Assembly (NCBI RefSeq): GCF_002943525.1
Contig: NZ_CP025394.1
Coordinates: forward strand, 4,402,001-4,466,000
Direction: 5' to 3'
DNA: 64,000 bases
Origin: Kitasatospora sp. MMS16-BH015
GTDB lineage: Bacteria > Actinomycetota > Actinomycetes > Streptomycetales > Streptomycetaceae
A program made the translations under genes and the position numbers. Of the stretch, positions 1 through 8,156 are shown piece after piece. How positions within the stretch are numbered: the stretch's first letter is position 1; each line of letters opens with the position of its first letter. Below the pieces are notes generated by a model. That model worked only from the letters and a program-made list of their open reading frames with translations, had not been told where the DNA came from and did not search any database.

Positions 1-929
1 GCCCCGCCGGGTACACCGCCGCGCTCTACACCGCCCGAGCCTCCCTCAAGCCGCTGGTCTTCGAGGGCGCCGTGACCGCCGGCGGCGCGCTGATGAACAC
101 CACCGAGGTCGAGAACTTCCCGGGCTTCCGGGACGGCATCATGGGCCCCGAGCTGATGGACAACATGCGGGCCCAGGCCGAGCGCTTCGGCGCCGAGCTG
201 GTGCCGGACGACATCGTCGAGGTCGACCTCACCGGTGACATCAAGACCGTCACCGACTCCGAGGGCACCGTGCACCGCGCCCGCGCCGTGATCGTCACCA
301 CCGGCTCGCAGCACCGCAAGCTGGGCCTGCCCCGCGAGGACGAGCTCTCAGGTCGCGGTGTCTCCTGGTGCGCCACCTGCGACGGCTTCTTCTTCCGCGA
401 CCAGGACATCGCCGTGGTCGGCGGCGGCGACACCGCGCTGGAGGAGGCGACCTTCCTCTCCCGCTTCGCCAAGTCCGTCACGGTGATCCACCGCCGCGAC
501 TCGCTGCGCGCCTCCAAGGCCATGCAGGAGCGCGCCTTCGCCGACCCGAAGATCTCCTTCGCCTGGGACAGCGCCGTGGAGGCCATCCACGGCGACCCGA
601 AGCTGAGCGGTGTCACCCTGCGCGACACCACCACCGGCGAGCTCCGCGAGCTGCCCGTCACCGGCCTGTTCATCGCGATCGGCCACGACCCGCGCACCGA
701 GCTCTTCAAGGGCCAGCTCGACCTCGACGCCGAGGGCTACCTCAAGGTCGAGGCCCCCTCCACCCGCACCAACATCCCGGGCGTCTTCGGCGCCGGCGAC
801 GTGGTCGACCACACCTACCGCCAGGCCATCACCGCCTCCGGCACCGGCTGCTCCGCCGCGCTGGACGCCGAGCGCTACCTCGCCTCGCTGGCCGACCTGG
901 AGGCCCAGGCCGCCGCGGTCGCCGTCTGA
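1..929 (+). CDS. trxB: Thioredoxin reductase (5' end missing)
   Basis: NADPH-dependent flavoenzyme that reduces thioredoxin in the cytoplasm. The frame is open from the left edge, starting within the N-terminal FAD domain, so only the first residues are missing; about 309 residues are visible against roughly 320 for the family. The redox-active CATC motif followed by DGFFF lies near position 374, the NADPH-binding GGGDTALEEA near 420, and the C-terminal FAD-contact segment GVFGAGDV near 780. It is followed 125 bp downstream by trxA, its substrate, which is the usual Streptomyces arrangement. Assignment is secure; the true start lies outside the window. Confidence 0.97.
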   Translation, partial: PAGYTAALYTARASLKPLVFEGAVTAGGALMNTTEVENFPGFRDGIMGPELMDNMRAQAERFGAELVPDDIVEVDLTGDIKTVTDSEGTVHRARAVIVTTGSQHRKLGLPREDELSGRGVSWCATCDGFFFRDQDIAVVGGGDTALEEATFLSRFAKSVTVIHRRDSLRASKAMQERAFADPKISFAWDSAVEAIHGDPKLSGVTLRDTTTGELRELPVTGLFIAIGHDPRTELFKGQLDLDAEGYLKVEAPSTRTNIPGVFGAGDVVDHTYRQAITASGTGCSAALDAERYLASLADLEAQAAAVAV

Positions 930-1053
930 TCCACCACGAGCCCGACGCAGAGCGGGCTTGAAACAAGACAGCAGCCCCGGTTGTTGTCCTCCCCAGAGGT
1001 GCCGAGCGGTTCCCAGCCCGCGCACCACCCGTTCGCAACCTTTAGGAGCTCCC

Positions 1054-1380
1054 GTGGCCGGCGCCACCATCACCGTCACCGACGATTCCTTCGACGCCGA
1101 GGTGCTCAAGAGCGAGAAGCCCGTCCTGGTGGACTTCTGGGCCACCTGGTGCGGCCCGTGCCGCATGGTCGCCCCGATCCTCGAGGAGATCGCGGGCGAG
1201 CACGGCGACAAGCTCACCGTCGCCAAGATCGACGTCGACGCCAACCAGCAGACCGCTGCCACGTACAACGTCATCTCCATCCCGACGCTGAACGTGTACA
1301 AGGGCGGTGAGCTGGTGAAGACCATCACCGGCGCCCGTCCGAAGGCCGCCCTGCTCCGCGAGCTGGCCGAGTACCTCTAA
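1054..1380 (+). CDS. trxA: Thioredoxin
   Basis: Small cytoplasmic dithiol-disulfide oxidoreductase of 108 residues, the family's usual length. The WCGPC active site places the two redox cysteines at residues 33 and 36, and the cis-proline motif SIPT is present. I chose the GTG at 1054 because an AGGAG ribosome binding site lies 6 bases upstream and the protein then begins at the normal thioredoxin N-terminus. It pairs with the reductase gene upstream and is closed by a strong hairpin at 1431-1461. Confidence 0.97.
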   Translation: MAGATITVTDDSFDAEVLKSEKPVLVDFWATWCGPCRMVAPILEEIAGEHGDKLTVAKIDVDANQQTAATYNVISIPTLNVYKGGELVKTITGARPKAALLRELAEYL

Positions 1381-1430
1381 GCCGATTCCTCCGAGCCGGT
1401 AGCACCACTCCGGTAGCACGTGCACCGCCG

Positions 1431-1461
1431 AGGGCGGGCCCTTCCCACAGGGGCCCGCCCT
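1431..1461. terminator. Hairpin terminator between trxA and the GNAT gene
   Basis: Perfect 11-bp inverted repeat (AGGGCGGGCCC, 9-base loop, GGGCCCGCCCT) without a T-run, as is common in streptomycetes. It lies between the convergent trxA and acetyltransferase genes and could serve both. Confidence 0.7.
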
Positions 1462-1527
1462 CCGCCGTTCCCGATCACTCCGGTCACCCCGGTCCTCAGA
1501 GCAGCCCGGAACAGCGTGGACCGGCCC

Positions 1528-2157
1528 TCAGAACGGCCGCAGCGCGGGCTCCTTCCGCCGCCCGCCCCGGCCACCGCCCAGGAGGCGCTCCAGGGCCACC
1601 TCCACGTCCCCCTTCCAGGAGAGCGTGGTGCGGGCCTCCAGCCGCAGCCGCGGGTACCGGTGGTGCGGCCGCACCGTCTTGAAGCCCACCGCCAGCAGGT
1701 GGTCGGCGGGCAGCACGCAGCTCGGGATCTCCCGGCCGACCGCCCCGAAGGCCTCCACCGCACGGAAGCCGCGGCCGACCACGTCCTTGACCACCTGCTG
1801 CACCAGCACCCGGCCGAGCCCCTGCCGCTGGTAGCCGGGCAGCACCCGGCTGACCATCAGCTGCACGGCGTCCGGCGAGACCGGGCTGGTCGGGAAGGCG
1901 CCGGAGCGCGGCACGTAGGCCGGCGGCGCGTACAGCACGTACCCGGCCGGCACGTCGTCCACGTAGGCGATCCGGCCGCAGGAGCCCCACTCCAGGAGCA
2001 CCGCCGAGATCCAGCCCTCCTTCTCCAGCTCCGGCTTGCCGCTCTCCACCGCCGCCTTGGCGGTGACCGGGTCCAGCTCCCAGAACACACAGGACCGGCA
2101 GGTGGACGGAAGGTCCGCCAGGTTGTCCAGGGTCAGCGGAGCGATCCTGCGTCCCAC
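1528..2157 (-). CDS. GNAT-family N-acetyltransferase
   Basis: Protein of 209 residues with the GNAT acetyl-CoA-binding motif A, RVLPGYQRQGLGRVLVQ, in its middle part. The family moves an acetyl group from acetyl-CoA to an amine; the substrate cannot be read from the sequence. An N-terminal CxxC pair (STCRSCVFWEL) is typical of the version found beside parB in streptomycetes. The gene is convergent with trxA and is separated from parB by a large palindrome containing a parS site. Confidence 0.85.
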   Translation of the reverse strand: MGRRIAPLTLDNLADLPSTCRSCVFWELDPVTAKAAVESGKPELEKEGWISAVLLEWGSCGRIAYVDDVPAGYVLYAPPAYVPRSGAFPTSPVSPDAVQLMVSRVLPGYQRQGLGRVLVQQVVKDVVGRGFRAVEAFGAVGREIPSCVLPADHLLAVGFKTVRPHHRYPRLRLEARTTLSWKGDVEVALERLLGGGRGGRRKEPALRPF

Positions 2158-2204
2158 GCCCGCACCTCCTCCTCAGCACACCAGCTTGCTCCGAAAAGAC
2201 GGAA

Positions 2205-2238
2205 ACGGGTGCATGTTTCACGTGAAACATGCACCCGT
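2205..2238. promoter_or_regulatory. parS site inside a 34-bp perfect palindrome
   Basis: The ParB-binding consensus GTTTCACGTGAAAC occupies 2215-2228. The symmetry extends perfectly to 17 bases on each side of the centre (2221|2222), so the element could also fold as a hairpin between parB and the acetyltransferase gene. Origin-proximal parS clusters are a known feature of streptomycete chromosomes; the possible terminator role is my inference. Confidence 0.93.
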
Positions 2239-2272
2239 CATAGGGCCCCCGTCGTACGGGACCGGCCGGGGC

Positions 2273-3349
2273 TCAGCCCTGCGAGAGCCGCAGCCCCTCC
2301 TCGCCGGGGGCGAGGCTGTCCAGGATCCGGTTCAGGTCCTCCACCGAGGCGAACTCCAGCACGACCTTGCCCTTGCCGAGCTTGCCGCCGCGCTGCGAGA
2401 CCTCCACCTTGACCCGGGTGTCGAAACGGTCCGAGAGCCGGCCCGCCAGGTCGTTGAAGGCCGGGGAGATCAGCCGGCCGGCCTTCGGGCCGGCACCCCG
2501 CTGCGGCTTCTCCTCCTGGTCCATCACCGCGACCAGCTCCTCGGTGGTGCGCACCGAGAGCCCCTCCGCGATGATCCGCTTGGCCAGCGCGTCCTGCCGC
2601 TCGCCGTCCGGCACCCCGAGCAGCGCGCGGGCATGGCCCGCCGTCAGCACGCCCGCCGCCACCCGGCGCTGCACGGCCGGCGAGAGCCGGAGCAGCCGCA
2701 GCGTGTTGGAGACGTGCGAGCGGGAACGGCCGATCCGGTCGGCCAGCTCGTCGTGGGTGCAGGAGAAGTCGCGCAGCAGCTGGTCGTAGGCGGCCGCCTC
2801 CTCCAGCGGGTTGAGCTCGGCCCGGTGCAGGTTCTCCAGGAGCGCGTCCAGGAGCAGCTTGTCGTCCTCGGTGGCCCGGACGATCGCCGGGATCTGCTCC
2901 AGACCGGCCTCCCGGGAGGCCCGCCAGCGCCGCTCGCCCATGATGAGCTCGAAGCGGTCGGCCGAGACCTGCCGCACCACCACCGGCTGGAGCAGGCCCA
3001 CCTCCTTGATGGAGGCCACCAGCTCGGCCAGCTTGTCCTCGTCGAAGACCTCGCGCGGCTGGCGCGGGTTCGGCGTGATCGAGTCCAGCGGCAGCTCCGC
3101 GAAGCGGGCGCCCTCCACCGGGGTCAGCTGGGCCTGCTGCTCGCGGGCGGATTCGGCGGCCGCCTTGGCCGCCACCGTGCCGCGGTCGGTCGGCAGCACC
3201 GGCACCGCGCTGGGCGAGACCGCCCCGCTGCCGACCACCGGCGCCGCGCCCGAACGCGCGGGGGCCACCGTGGCCGGCGCGGCGGCGGGCACCCCCGCCG
3301 GGATCAGGGCTCCGAGCCCGCGGCCGAGGCCCCTACGTCCACCGCTCAC
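2273..3349 (-). CDS. parB: Chromosome-partitioning protein ParB
   Basis: ParB binds parS and spreads to form the partition complex at the origin. The 358-residue protein shows an N-terminal GLGRGLGALIP motif (ParA interaction), a ParB/Spo0J nuclease-like domain around residues 110-200 with the GERRWRAS box, the helix-turn-helix region following it, and a C-terminal dimerisation domain ending EEGLRLSQG. The start overlaps the parA stop by 4 bases, so the two are translationally coupled. Three perfect parS sites lie within 3.2 kb. Confidence 0.97.
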   Translation of the reverse strand: MSGGRRGLGRGLGALIPAGVPAAAPATVAPARSGAAPVVGSGAVSPSAVPVLPTDRGTVAAKAAAESAREQQAQLTPVEGARFAELPLDSITPNPRQPREVFDEDKLAELVASIKEVGLLQPVVVRQVSADRFELIMGERRWRASREAGLEQIPAIVRATEDDKLLLDALLENLHRAELNPLEEAAAYDQLLRDFSCTHDELADRIGRSRSHVSNTLRLLRLSPAVQRRVAAGVLTAGHARALLGVPDGERQDALAKRIIAEGLSVRTTEELVAVMDQEEKPQRGAGPKAGRLISPAFNDLAGRLSDRFDTRVKVEVSQRGGKLGKGKVVLEFASVEDLNRILDSLAPGEEGLRLSQG

Positions 3350-4419
3350 CGGTTGTCCTCCATCGTGCTGCCGTGCTGTGCCATCTCAGCCCCACCGCTG
3401 CGCTGCTGCCCCACCGAACCGGCCCCGACCGCCCCGACCCCGACCGCCCGCAGCGCGAGCTCGCGGGCCGCCTCCAGGTAGGAGAGCGCCCCGGTGGAAC
3501 CCGGATCATAGGTCAGCACCGTCTGCCCGTAGCTCGGCGCCTCCGAGATGCGGACCGAGCGCGGGATCGCGGTGCGCAGCACCTCCTCGCTGAAGTGGGT
3601 GCGCACCTCCTCCGCGACCTGGGCGGCCAGCCGGGTGCGGGCGTCGTACATGGTGAGCAGGATGGTGGAGACGTGCAGCTGCGGGTTGAGGTGCTGGCGC
3701 ACCAGCTCCACGTTGCGCAGCAGCTGGCCGAGGCCCTCCAGCGCGTAGTACTCGCACTGGATCGGGATCAGCACCTCCTGGCAGGCCACCAGGGCGTTCA
3801 CGGTGAGCAGGCCGAGCGAGGGCGGGCAGTCGATCAGGATGTAGTCCAGCGGCTGCTCGTAGGCCGCGATCGCCCGCTGGAGCCGGCTCTCCCGGGCCAC
3901 CAGCGAGACCAGCTCGATCTCGGCGCCCGCCAGGTCGATGGTGGCGGGCACGCAGAACAGCCCCTCCACCTCGACCACCGGCTGCACCACGTCGGCCAGC
4001 GGCTTGCCGCCGACCACCACGTCGTAGATGGACGGCACCTCCACGTGGTGGTCGATGCCGAGCGCGGTGGAAGCGTTGCCCTGCGGGTCGAGGTCGATGA
4101 CCAGGACGCGCAGCCCGTGCATGGCCAGCGAGGCGGCCATGTTGACGGTGGTGGTGGTCTTCCCCACCCCGCCCTTCTGGTTCGCCACCACGATCACCCG
4201 GGTCGCAGCGGGCCTGGGCAGCCCCTCGCCGGCCCGTCCGATGGCCTGCACAGCGGCCTGCGCGGCCCGTGCGATAGGCGTGTCATCGATCTGGTCGATG
4301 GTCTCCGAGTCCTGCATGGGGGTCAGTGTTTCACGTGAAACCGGAGCGGCAACAGTCGCCGCCCGGCCGCGACGGAGGATTCCTGGAAGCAGCGAGCGAC
4401 GTTTCACAGGAAACACCAT
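3346..4419 (-). CDS. parA: Chromosome-partitioning ATPase ParA
   Basis: Walker-type ATPase that drives origin segregation with ParB. The deviant Walker A motif KGGVGKTT, the DLDPQGNAST segment and IDCPPSLG (Walker B) are all visible. The start is uncertain. The frame is open from a GTG at 4452, but a strong hairpin at 4471-4500 ends just upstream, leaving almost no leader. The ATG at 4419 gives 357 residues, and another ATG at 4317 gives a short form. None has a clear ribosome binding site. A perfect parS site (4328-4341) lies in frame in the N-terminal part and encodes VSRET. Confidence 0.95.
   Translation of the reverse strand: MVFPVKRRSLLPGILRRGRAATVAAPVSRETLTPMQDSETIDQIDDTPIARAAQAAVQAIGRAGEGLPRPAATRVIVVANQKGGVGKTTTTVNMAASLAMHGLRVLVIDLDPQGNASTALGIDHHVEVPSIYDVVVGGKPLADVVQPVVEVEGLFCVPATIDLAGAEIELVSLVARESRLQRAIAAYEQPLDYILIDCPPSLGLLTVNALVACQEVLIPIQCEYYALEGLGQLLRNVELVRQHLNPQLHVSTILLTMYDARTRLAAQVAEEVRTHFSEEVLRTAIPRSVRISEAPSYGQTVLTYDPGSTGALSYLEAARELALRAVGVGAVGAGSVGQQRSGGAEMAQHGSTMEDNR
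4328..4341. promoter_or_regulatory. parS site near the start of parA
   Basis: Exact GTTTCACGTGAAAC match. If parA starts at 4419 or 4452, the site is translated as VSRET; if it starts at 4317, the site sits immediately upstream. In both cases ParB binding could affect parA expression (inference). Confidence 0.95.
4401..4414. promoter_or_regulatory. Degenerate parS-like site
   Basis: GTTTCACAGGAAAC matches the parS consensus at 12 of 14 positions, with the central GT replaced by AG. It overlaps the chosen parA start codon region. Binding is uncertain because the changes are at the centre. Confidence 0.4.
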
Positions 4420-4470
4420 GCCCGCAATGTCGGAAATCTGACGGTGCGACACTCCGACCGTAGAACGCGA

Positions 4471-4500
4471 CCAGCCCCGGGGATGAAGCCCCGGGGCTGG
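4471..4500 (-). terminator. Terminator downstream of rsmG
   Basis: Perfect 12-bp stem (CCAGCCCCGGGG, loop ATGAAG, CCCCGGGGCTGG) just after the rsmG stop and just before parA on the same strand. It suggests parA is transcribed from its own promoter. Confidence 0.8.
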
Positions 4501-4520
4501 TCAGCGGGTGTCGAAGAAGC

Positions 4521-5306
4521 TCAGCGGCGGCGGCGGGCCTGGCCGCGGCCGCCCTCGCCCGGGCGGCCGGCCCGGCCCGCGCGGGCGGCCTTGGCGCGGC
4601 GGGTGGCCGCGCGGACGCCGCCGGGGCTCTCCCCCGCCTCGACCTGGACCACCCGGGTCGAGGTCTCCAGGGTGCCCTCGCCCACCGAGATCACCGTCCA
4701 CTTCACCGCGCCGAGCTTGGTCAGCGCCGAGCGCGACTCGGCCAGCTCCTGCTCCGCGGTGTCGCCCTTGAGCGCCAGCATCTGGCCGTACGGGCGCAGC
4801 AGCGGCAGGCCCCAGCCCGCCAGCCGCTCCATCGGAGCCACCGCGCGGGCGGTCACCACGTCCACCGAGAGCTTGCCGACCATCTCCTCGGCCCGGCCGC
4901 GCAGCACCGTGACGTTGTCCAGCCCGAGCTCGCGGACCACCTCCTCCAGGAAGGTGGTGCGGCGCAGCAGCGGCTCCAGCAGCGTCACCGAGACGTCCGG
5001 GCGGGCCATCGCCACCGGGATGCCGGGCAGGCCGGCCCCCGAGCCGACGTCGCAGAGCGAGGCGTTCTCCGGCAGCAGCTCCGCCAGCACCGCACAGTTG
5101 AGCACGTGCCGGTCCCACAGTCGGGGCACCTCGCGCGGGCCGATCAGGCCGCGCTGCACCCCCGCCGTCGCCAGCAGCTCGGTGTACCGCACGGCGGTCT
5201 CGTACCTGTCCCCGAAGACCTCGCGCGCCACCGGCGGCGCCTCGGGCAGGCCCTGCTCGCCGCCCTCCGCCGGGATGCCCTCGGTCGTCACGCCGTCCGT
5301 GCTCAT
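4521..5306 (-). CDS. rsmG: 16S rRNA (guanine527-N7)-methyltransferase RsmG
   Basis: SAM-dependent enzyme that methylates G527 of 16S rRNA. The SAM-binding DVGSGAGLPGIPVAM motif and the preceding LWDRHVLNCAVL segment are diagnostic. The frame is open to a GTG at 5399 (giving MFHVKHGTRE...), but those codons are simply a translated parS site and lack a ribosome binding site. The ATG at 5306 has GGAGAGG 5 bases upstream and gives 261 residues, so I prefer it. A basic, low-complexity C-terminal tail (Arg/Gly/Ala) follows the fold. Gene order with parA and jag is standard. Confidence 0.95.
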   Translation of the reverse strand: MSTDGVTTEGIPAEGGEQGLPEAPPVAREVFGDRYETAVRYTELLATAGVQRGLIGPREVPRLWDRHVLNCAVLAELLPENASLCDVGSGAGLPGIPVAMARPDVSVTLLEPLLRRTTFLEEVVRELGLDNVTVLRGRAEEMVGKLSVDVVTARAVAPMERLAGWGLPLLRPYGQMLALKGDTAEQELAESRSALTKLGAVKWTVISVGEGTLETSTRVVQVEAGESPGGVRAATRRAKAARAGRAGRPGEGGRGQARRRR

Positions 5307-5367
5307 CTCAGCCTCTCCGCTCACCGTCTCCACCACCGCACTCGACCAGTCGACCAGTCGACCCACT

Positions 5368-5381
5368 GTTTCACGTGTGCC
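5368..5381. promoter_or_regulatory. Half-degenerate parS-like site
   Basis: GTTTCACGTGTGCC keeps one perfect half of the palindrome and matches parS at 11 of 14 positions. It lies only 2 bases from the perfect site at 5384-5397, so it could act as a secondary contact. Confidence 0.35.
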
Positions 5382-5383
5382 GT

Positions 5384-5397
5384 GTTTCACGTGAAAC
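5384..5397. promoter_or_regulatory. parS site upstream of rsmG
   Basis: Exact GTTTCACGTGAAAC between jag and rsmG. It falls in the rsmG leader if translation starts at 5306, or encodes the MFHVKH N-terminus if it starts at 5399. Confidence 0.95.
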
Positions 5398-5442
5398 ACC
5401 GCACGCGAAACGCATCACCGGGCACCCGGCGCCCTCCTGACG

Positions 5443-5483
5443 GACGACGACCCCGCCCGCGACAGCGGGCGGGGTCGGTCGTC
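5443..5483 (-). terminator. Terminator downstream of jag
   Basis: Long GC-rich inverted repeat (arms containing GACCCCGCCCGC and its complement, GACA loop, one bulged base) directly after the jag stop on the minus strand. Confidence 0.7.
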
Positions 5484-5493
5484 GATCACCACG

Positions 5494-6015
5494 TCAGGCC
5501 GGAAGAACGACCACGCAACGCTGGGGCTCCTCGCCCTCCGACTCGCTGCGCAGACCCGCCGCGGCCACCGCGTCGTGGACCACCTTGCGCTCGAACGGCG
5601 TCATCGGACGGAGCTTGACCTGCTCGCCGGTGCTCTTCGCCCGCTCGGCCGCCTCGCTGCCCAGCTCCGCCAGCTCGGACCGCTTCTTGGCCCGGAAACC
5701 CGCGATGTCCAGCATGAGGCGGCTGCGCTCACCGGTCTCCCGGTGCACGGCCAGTCGGGTCAGCTCCTGGAGCGCCTCCAGCACCTCGCCGTCCTGGCCG
5801 ACCAGACGCTGCAGCGCCCGGTCGTTGCCGTCGCTGACGATGGACACCAGAGCGCGGTCGCCCTCGACATCCATGTCGATGTCACCGTCGAGGTCGGCGA
5901 TGTCGAGCAGACCCTCCAGGTAGTCGGCCGCGATGTCGCCCTCCTGCTCCAGGCGGGCGACGAGGCTCTCCGCACCGGCCTCGGCCTTGACTGCGGCGGT
6001 GGTGCCTTCCGTCAC
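5494..6015 (-). CDS. jag: Jag/KhpB-type RNA-binding protein (KH and R3H domains)
   Basis: Cytoplasmic RNA-binding protein of 173 residues. A KH-like domain occupies roughly residues 45-110 (DMDVEGDRALVSIVSDGND...VGQDGEVLEALQ) and an R3H domain the C-terminus (MTPFERKVVHDAVAAAGLRSESEGEEP). The N-terminal Jag membrane-proximal domain of Firmicutes is absent, as usual in actinobacteria. The GTG start at 6015 has AAGGAG about 8 bases upstream. It belongs to the rpmH-rnpA-yidD-yidC-jag block. Confidence 0.93.
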   Translation of the reverse strand: MTEGTTAAVKAEAGAESLVARLEQEGDIAADYLEGLLDIADLDGDIDMDVEGDRALVSIVSDGNDRALQRLVGQDGEVLEALQELTRLAVHRETGERSRLMLDIAGFRAKKRSELAELGSEAAERAKSTGEQVKLRPMTPFERKVVHDAVAAAGLRSESEGEEPQRCVVVLPA

Positions 6016-6096
6016 TGATGGACTCCTTCGAGGATGGGCCCGCGGGTGGGGCCGAGAACGTGGTTCGAGGGGCTGAGCGGGCGTCGCAGGGGGAGA

Positions 6097-7248
6097 CTAC
6101 GGCTTCTTCTTGCGCCCCTGGGCGCCCTGCTGGCCACCGCGCTTCGGCTGCTGGCGCTGGCCCGGCTTGGCCGCCGCCTTGCCGCCCGCACCGGCGCCGC
6201 TGGGCTCGGCCGGCTTCTCCTCGACCGGTGCCTCCTCGGCCACCGCGTCCTGCGGCTCCTTGGTCAGGCTGGTCGCGTGGCCCGTGGACTGGCGCTGCGC
6301 CTTGGTCTGCTTGCGCGGCTGCTGCCGGCGCACCTGCACGGCCTCCTCGACGGCCGCCCCGGCGTCAGCCGTACCACCGGCGGCGGAGGACTTGCCGGAC
6401 AGCATCGCCATCAGGCCGACCTTCTTGATCGAACCGTCCGGGTTGATCCGGCCCTGCTTCTTCAGCCGCTCCTGGCGCTCGGCGAAGGCCTGGCTGCCGG
6501 GCGTCGGGTTGTTGCGGATGACGATCAGCTGCTGGCCCATCGACCAGACGTTGGTGGTGAGCCAGTAGACCAGCACACCGACCGGGAAGTTGATGCCCAT
6601 CACGGCGAACATGATCGGGAAGACGTACATCAGCATCTTCTGCTGCTGCATGAACGGCGTCTTGACCGTGAGGTCCATGTTCTTGGTCATCAGCTGGCGC
6701 TGCGTGATGAACTGCGACAGCGACATCATGACGATCATGACGGCGGTGACGATCTTCACGTTCAGCTCGGTGCTGTGCACGAAGGTCGCGGAGAGCGGGG
6801 CACCGAAGATGTGCGCCTGGCCGGCGCTCGCCAGCAGGTCGCCCTTGATGACACCGATCGGCTCGTGGTGCGCGACCTTGCTCAGCACGCCGTACAGGGC
6901 CGTGAAGAACGGCATCTGCACCAGGATGGGAAGGCACGAGGAGAACGGGTTGGTACCCGCCTCCTTGTACAGCTTCATCATCTCTTCGGACTGGCGCTGC
7001 TTGTCGTTCTTGTAGCGCTCCTGGATGGCCTTCATCTTGGGCTGGATGGCCTGCATCGCCCGAGTCGCCTTGATCTGCTTCACGAAGAGCGGGATCAGGC
7101 AGATCCGGATCACGACCACCATCGAGGCGATCGCCAGGCCCCAGGCCCAACCACCGTTCGGATCGAAGACGTGGCTGTACAGCGAGTGGAACTGGACGAT
7201 GATCCAGGACACCGCGGTGTACAGGGGGTTGAGGAAGGACCAGGTCAC
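6097..7248 (-). CDS. yidC: Membrane protein insertase YidC
   Basis: Inserts and folds inner-membrane proteins, with or without the Sec translocon. The 383-residue protein has an N-terminal membrane segment near WAWGLAIASMVVVIRICLIPLFV containing the conserved groove arginine, the cytoplasmic KATRAMQAIQPKMKAIQERYK hairpin, then NPFSSCLPILVQMPFFTALY and later membrane helices. The C-terminal 110 residues form a charged, Ala/Gln/Lys-rich tail ending in KKKP that could contact the ribosome. It begins 3 bases after the yidD stop. Confidence 0.97.
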   Translation of the reverse strand: MTWSFLNPLYTAVSWIIVQFHSLYSHVFDPNGGWAWGLAIASMVVVIRICLIPLFVKQIKATRAMQAIQPKMKAIQERYKNDKQRQSEEMMKLYKEAGTNPFSSCLPILVQMPFFTALYGVLSKVAHHEPIGVIKGDLLASAGQAHIFGAPLSATFVHSTELNVKIVTAVMIVMMSLSQFITQRQLMTKNMDLTVKTPFMQQQKMLMYVFPIMFAVMGINFPVGVLVYWLTTNVWSMGQQLIVIRNNPTPGSQAFAERQERLKKQGRINPDGSIKKVGLMAMLSGKSSAAGGTADAGAAVEEAVQVRRQQPRKQTKAQRQSTGHATSLTKEPQDAVAEEAPVEEKPAEPSGAGAGGKAAAKPGQRQQPKRGGQQGAQGRKKKP

Positions 7249-7251
7249 CGG

Positions 7252-7566
7252 TCAGACTCCTTGGACATCGGGCTTGGCCACCGGCTCAGGCCCGGCGGTC
7301 CCGCTCTTCGGGCTCAGCAGATCGCGCAGCCGACGGTGCCAGACCGGGTGCTTGCGCGGCGGAACGTGATCGACCCCGCCGGGCGACCACGGGTTGCAGC
7401 GCAGGATGCGCCACGCGGTCAGGCCACTGCCCTTGACCGCGCCGTGCACCCGCACCGCTTCGTACCCGTAATGCGAGCACGAGGGGTAGTACCGGCAGAC
7501 CGGACCGAGCAACGGACTGATCGTCCACTGGTAGAGCCTGATCAGCCCCATCAGCAGGTACTTCAT
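7252..7566 (-). CDS. yidD: Membrane protein insertion efficiency factor YidD
   Basis: Small protein of 104 residues that assists YidC-dependent insertion. The family signature is clear: LIRLYQWTISPLLGPVCRYYPSCSHYGYEAVRVHGAVKG followed by ILRCNPWSPGGVDHVP, with the three conserved cysteines. Its ATG overlaps the rnpA stop by 4 bases, indicating coupling. Confidence 0.97.
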   Translation of the reverse strand: MKYLLMGLIRLYQWTISPLLGPVCRYYPSCSHYGYEAVRVHGAVKGSGLTAWRILRCNPWSPGGVDHVPPRKHPVWHRRLRDLLSPKSGTAGPEPVAKPDVQGV

Positions 7567-8000
7567 CGCCCTGCTCCCGTCGGCGCACTGCCGGAAGTGC
7601 CCGAAGGCTCGACCCGCAGCAGGCGCCGCAGCGCCGCCGTCAGGTCGTGCTCGAGTTCTGCGTGCGTGGCCGACCCGGCCGGGGGCAGCGCGCGCACCAC
7701 TATCAGGCTACCTGCGGGCAGGCGCGCCAGATGGTCCCGGACGAGGTGGCGCAGCCGACGCTTCACGCGGTTGCGGACCACGGCGGGCCCGACGGCCTTG
7801 CTCACGACGAAACCCGCACGCGCCGAAGGAAGCCCCTCGGCGACGTGCGGGCTGGTGTCGCTGTTCCGGTCGGTCGGCCCCTCGGTCTCCTCAGCTCTGC
7901 TGAGGTGGACGACCAAGAGGGGTCGACCGGCCCGGCGACCGCGTTTCACCGCGGTCGCGAAGTCCTGGCGCCGCCGCAGCCGATGCTCGGAGGGCAGCAC
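7563..8000 (-). CDS. rnpA: Ribonuclease P protein component
   Basis: Basic protein subunit of RNase P, which matures tRNA 5' ends. The 145-residue product begins LPSEHRLRRRQDFATAVKRGRRAG and contains the RNR-type motif KAVGPAVVRNRVKRRLRHLVRDHL, which is the diagnostic RNA-binding segment. It has an insertion rich in Glu, Thr and Ser between strands (residues 38-60) that is longer than in E. coli. The GTG start lies 18 bases after the rpmH stop. Confidence 0.97.
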   Translation of the reverse strand: MLPSEHRLRRRQDFATAVKRGRRAGRPLLVVHLSRAEETEGPTDRNSDTSPHVAEGLPSARAGFVVSKAVGPAVVRNRVKRRLRHLVRDHLARLPAGSLIVVRALPPAGSATHAELEHDLTAALRRLLRVEPSGTSGSAPTGAGR

Positions 8001-8018
8001 GACAGACCCTGGCGCGGA

Positions 8019-8156
8019 TCAGGCGGAGATGGCGGCGCGGCCCTTGCCACGGCGAGACGCCAGGATGGCGCGGCCGGCGCGGGTACGCATCCGCAGCCGG
8101 AAGCCGTGGGTCTTCGCGCGACGACGGTTGTTCGGCTGGAAGGTGCGCTTGCTCAC
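8019..8156 (-). CDS. rpmH: 50S ribosomal protein L34
   Basis: 45-residue, highly basic ribosomal protein beginning SKRTFQPNNRRRAKTHGFRLRM, the universal L34 signature. The frame is open much further upstream, but the GTG at 8156 is fixed by the family N-terminus and by an AGGAG site 7 bases upstream. It is the first gene of the leftward operon transcribed from the promoter at 8381-8410. Confidence 0.97.
   Translation of the reverse strand: MSKRTFQPNNRRRAKTHGFRLRMRTRAGRAILASRRGKGRAAISA

Noticed and set aside
2036..3481. Open frames on both strands starting with MFHVKH near 2215
   Set aside because: MFHVKH is only the translation of the parS sequence. The rest overlaps parB or the acetyltransferase in a wrong frame.
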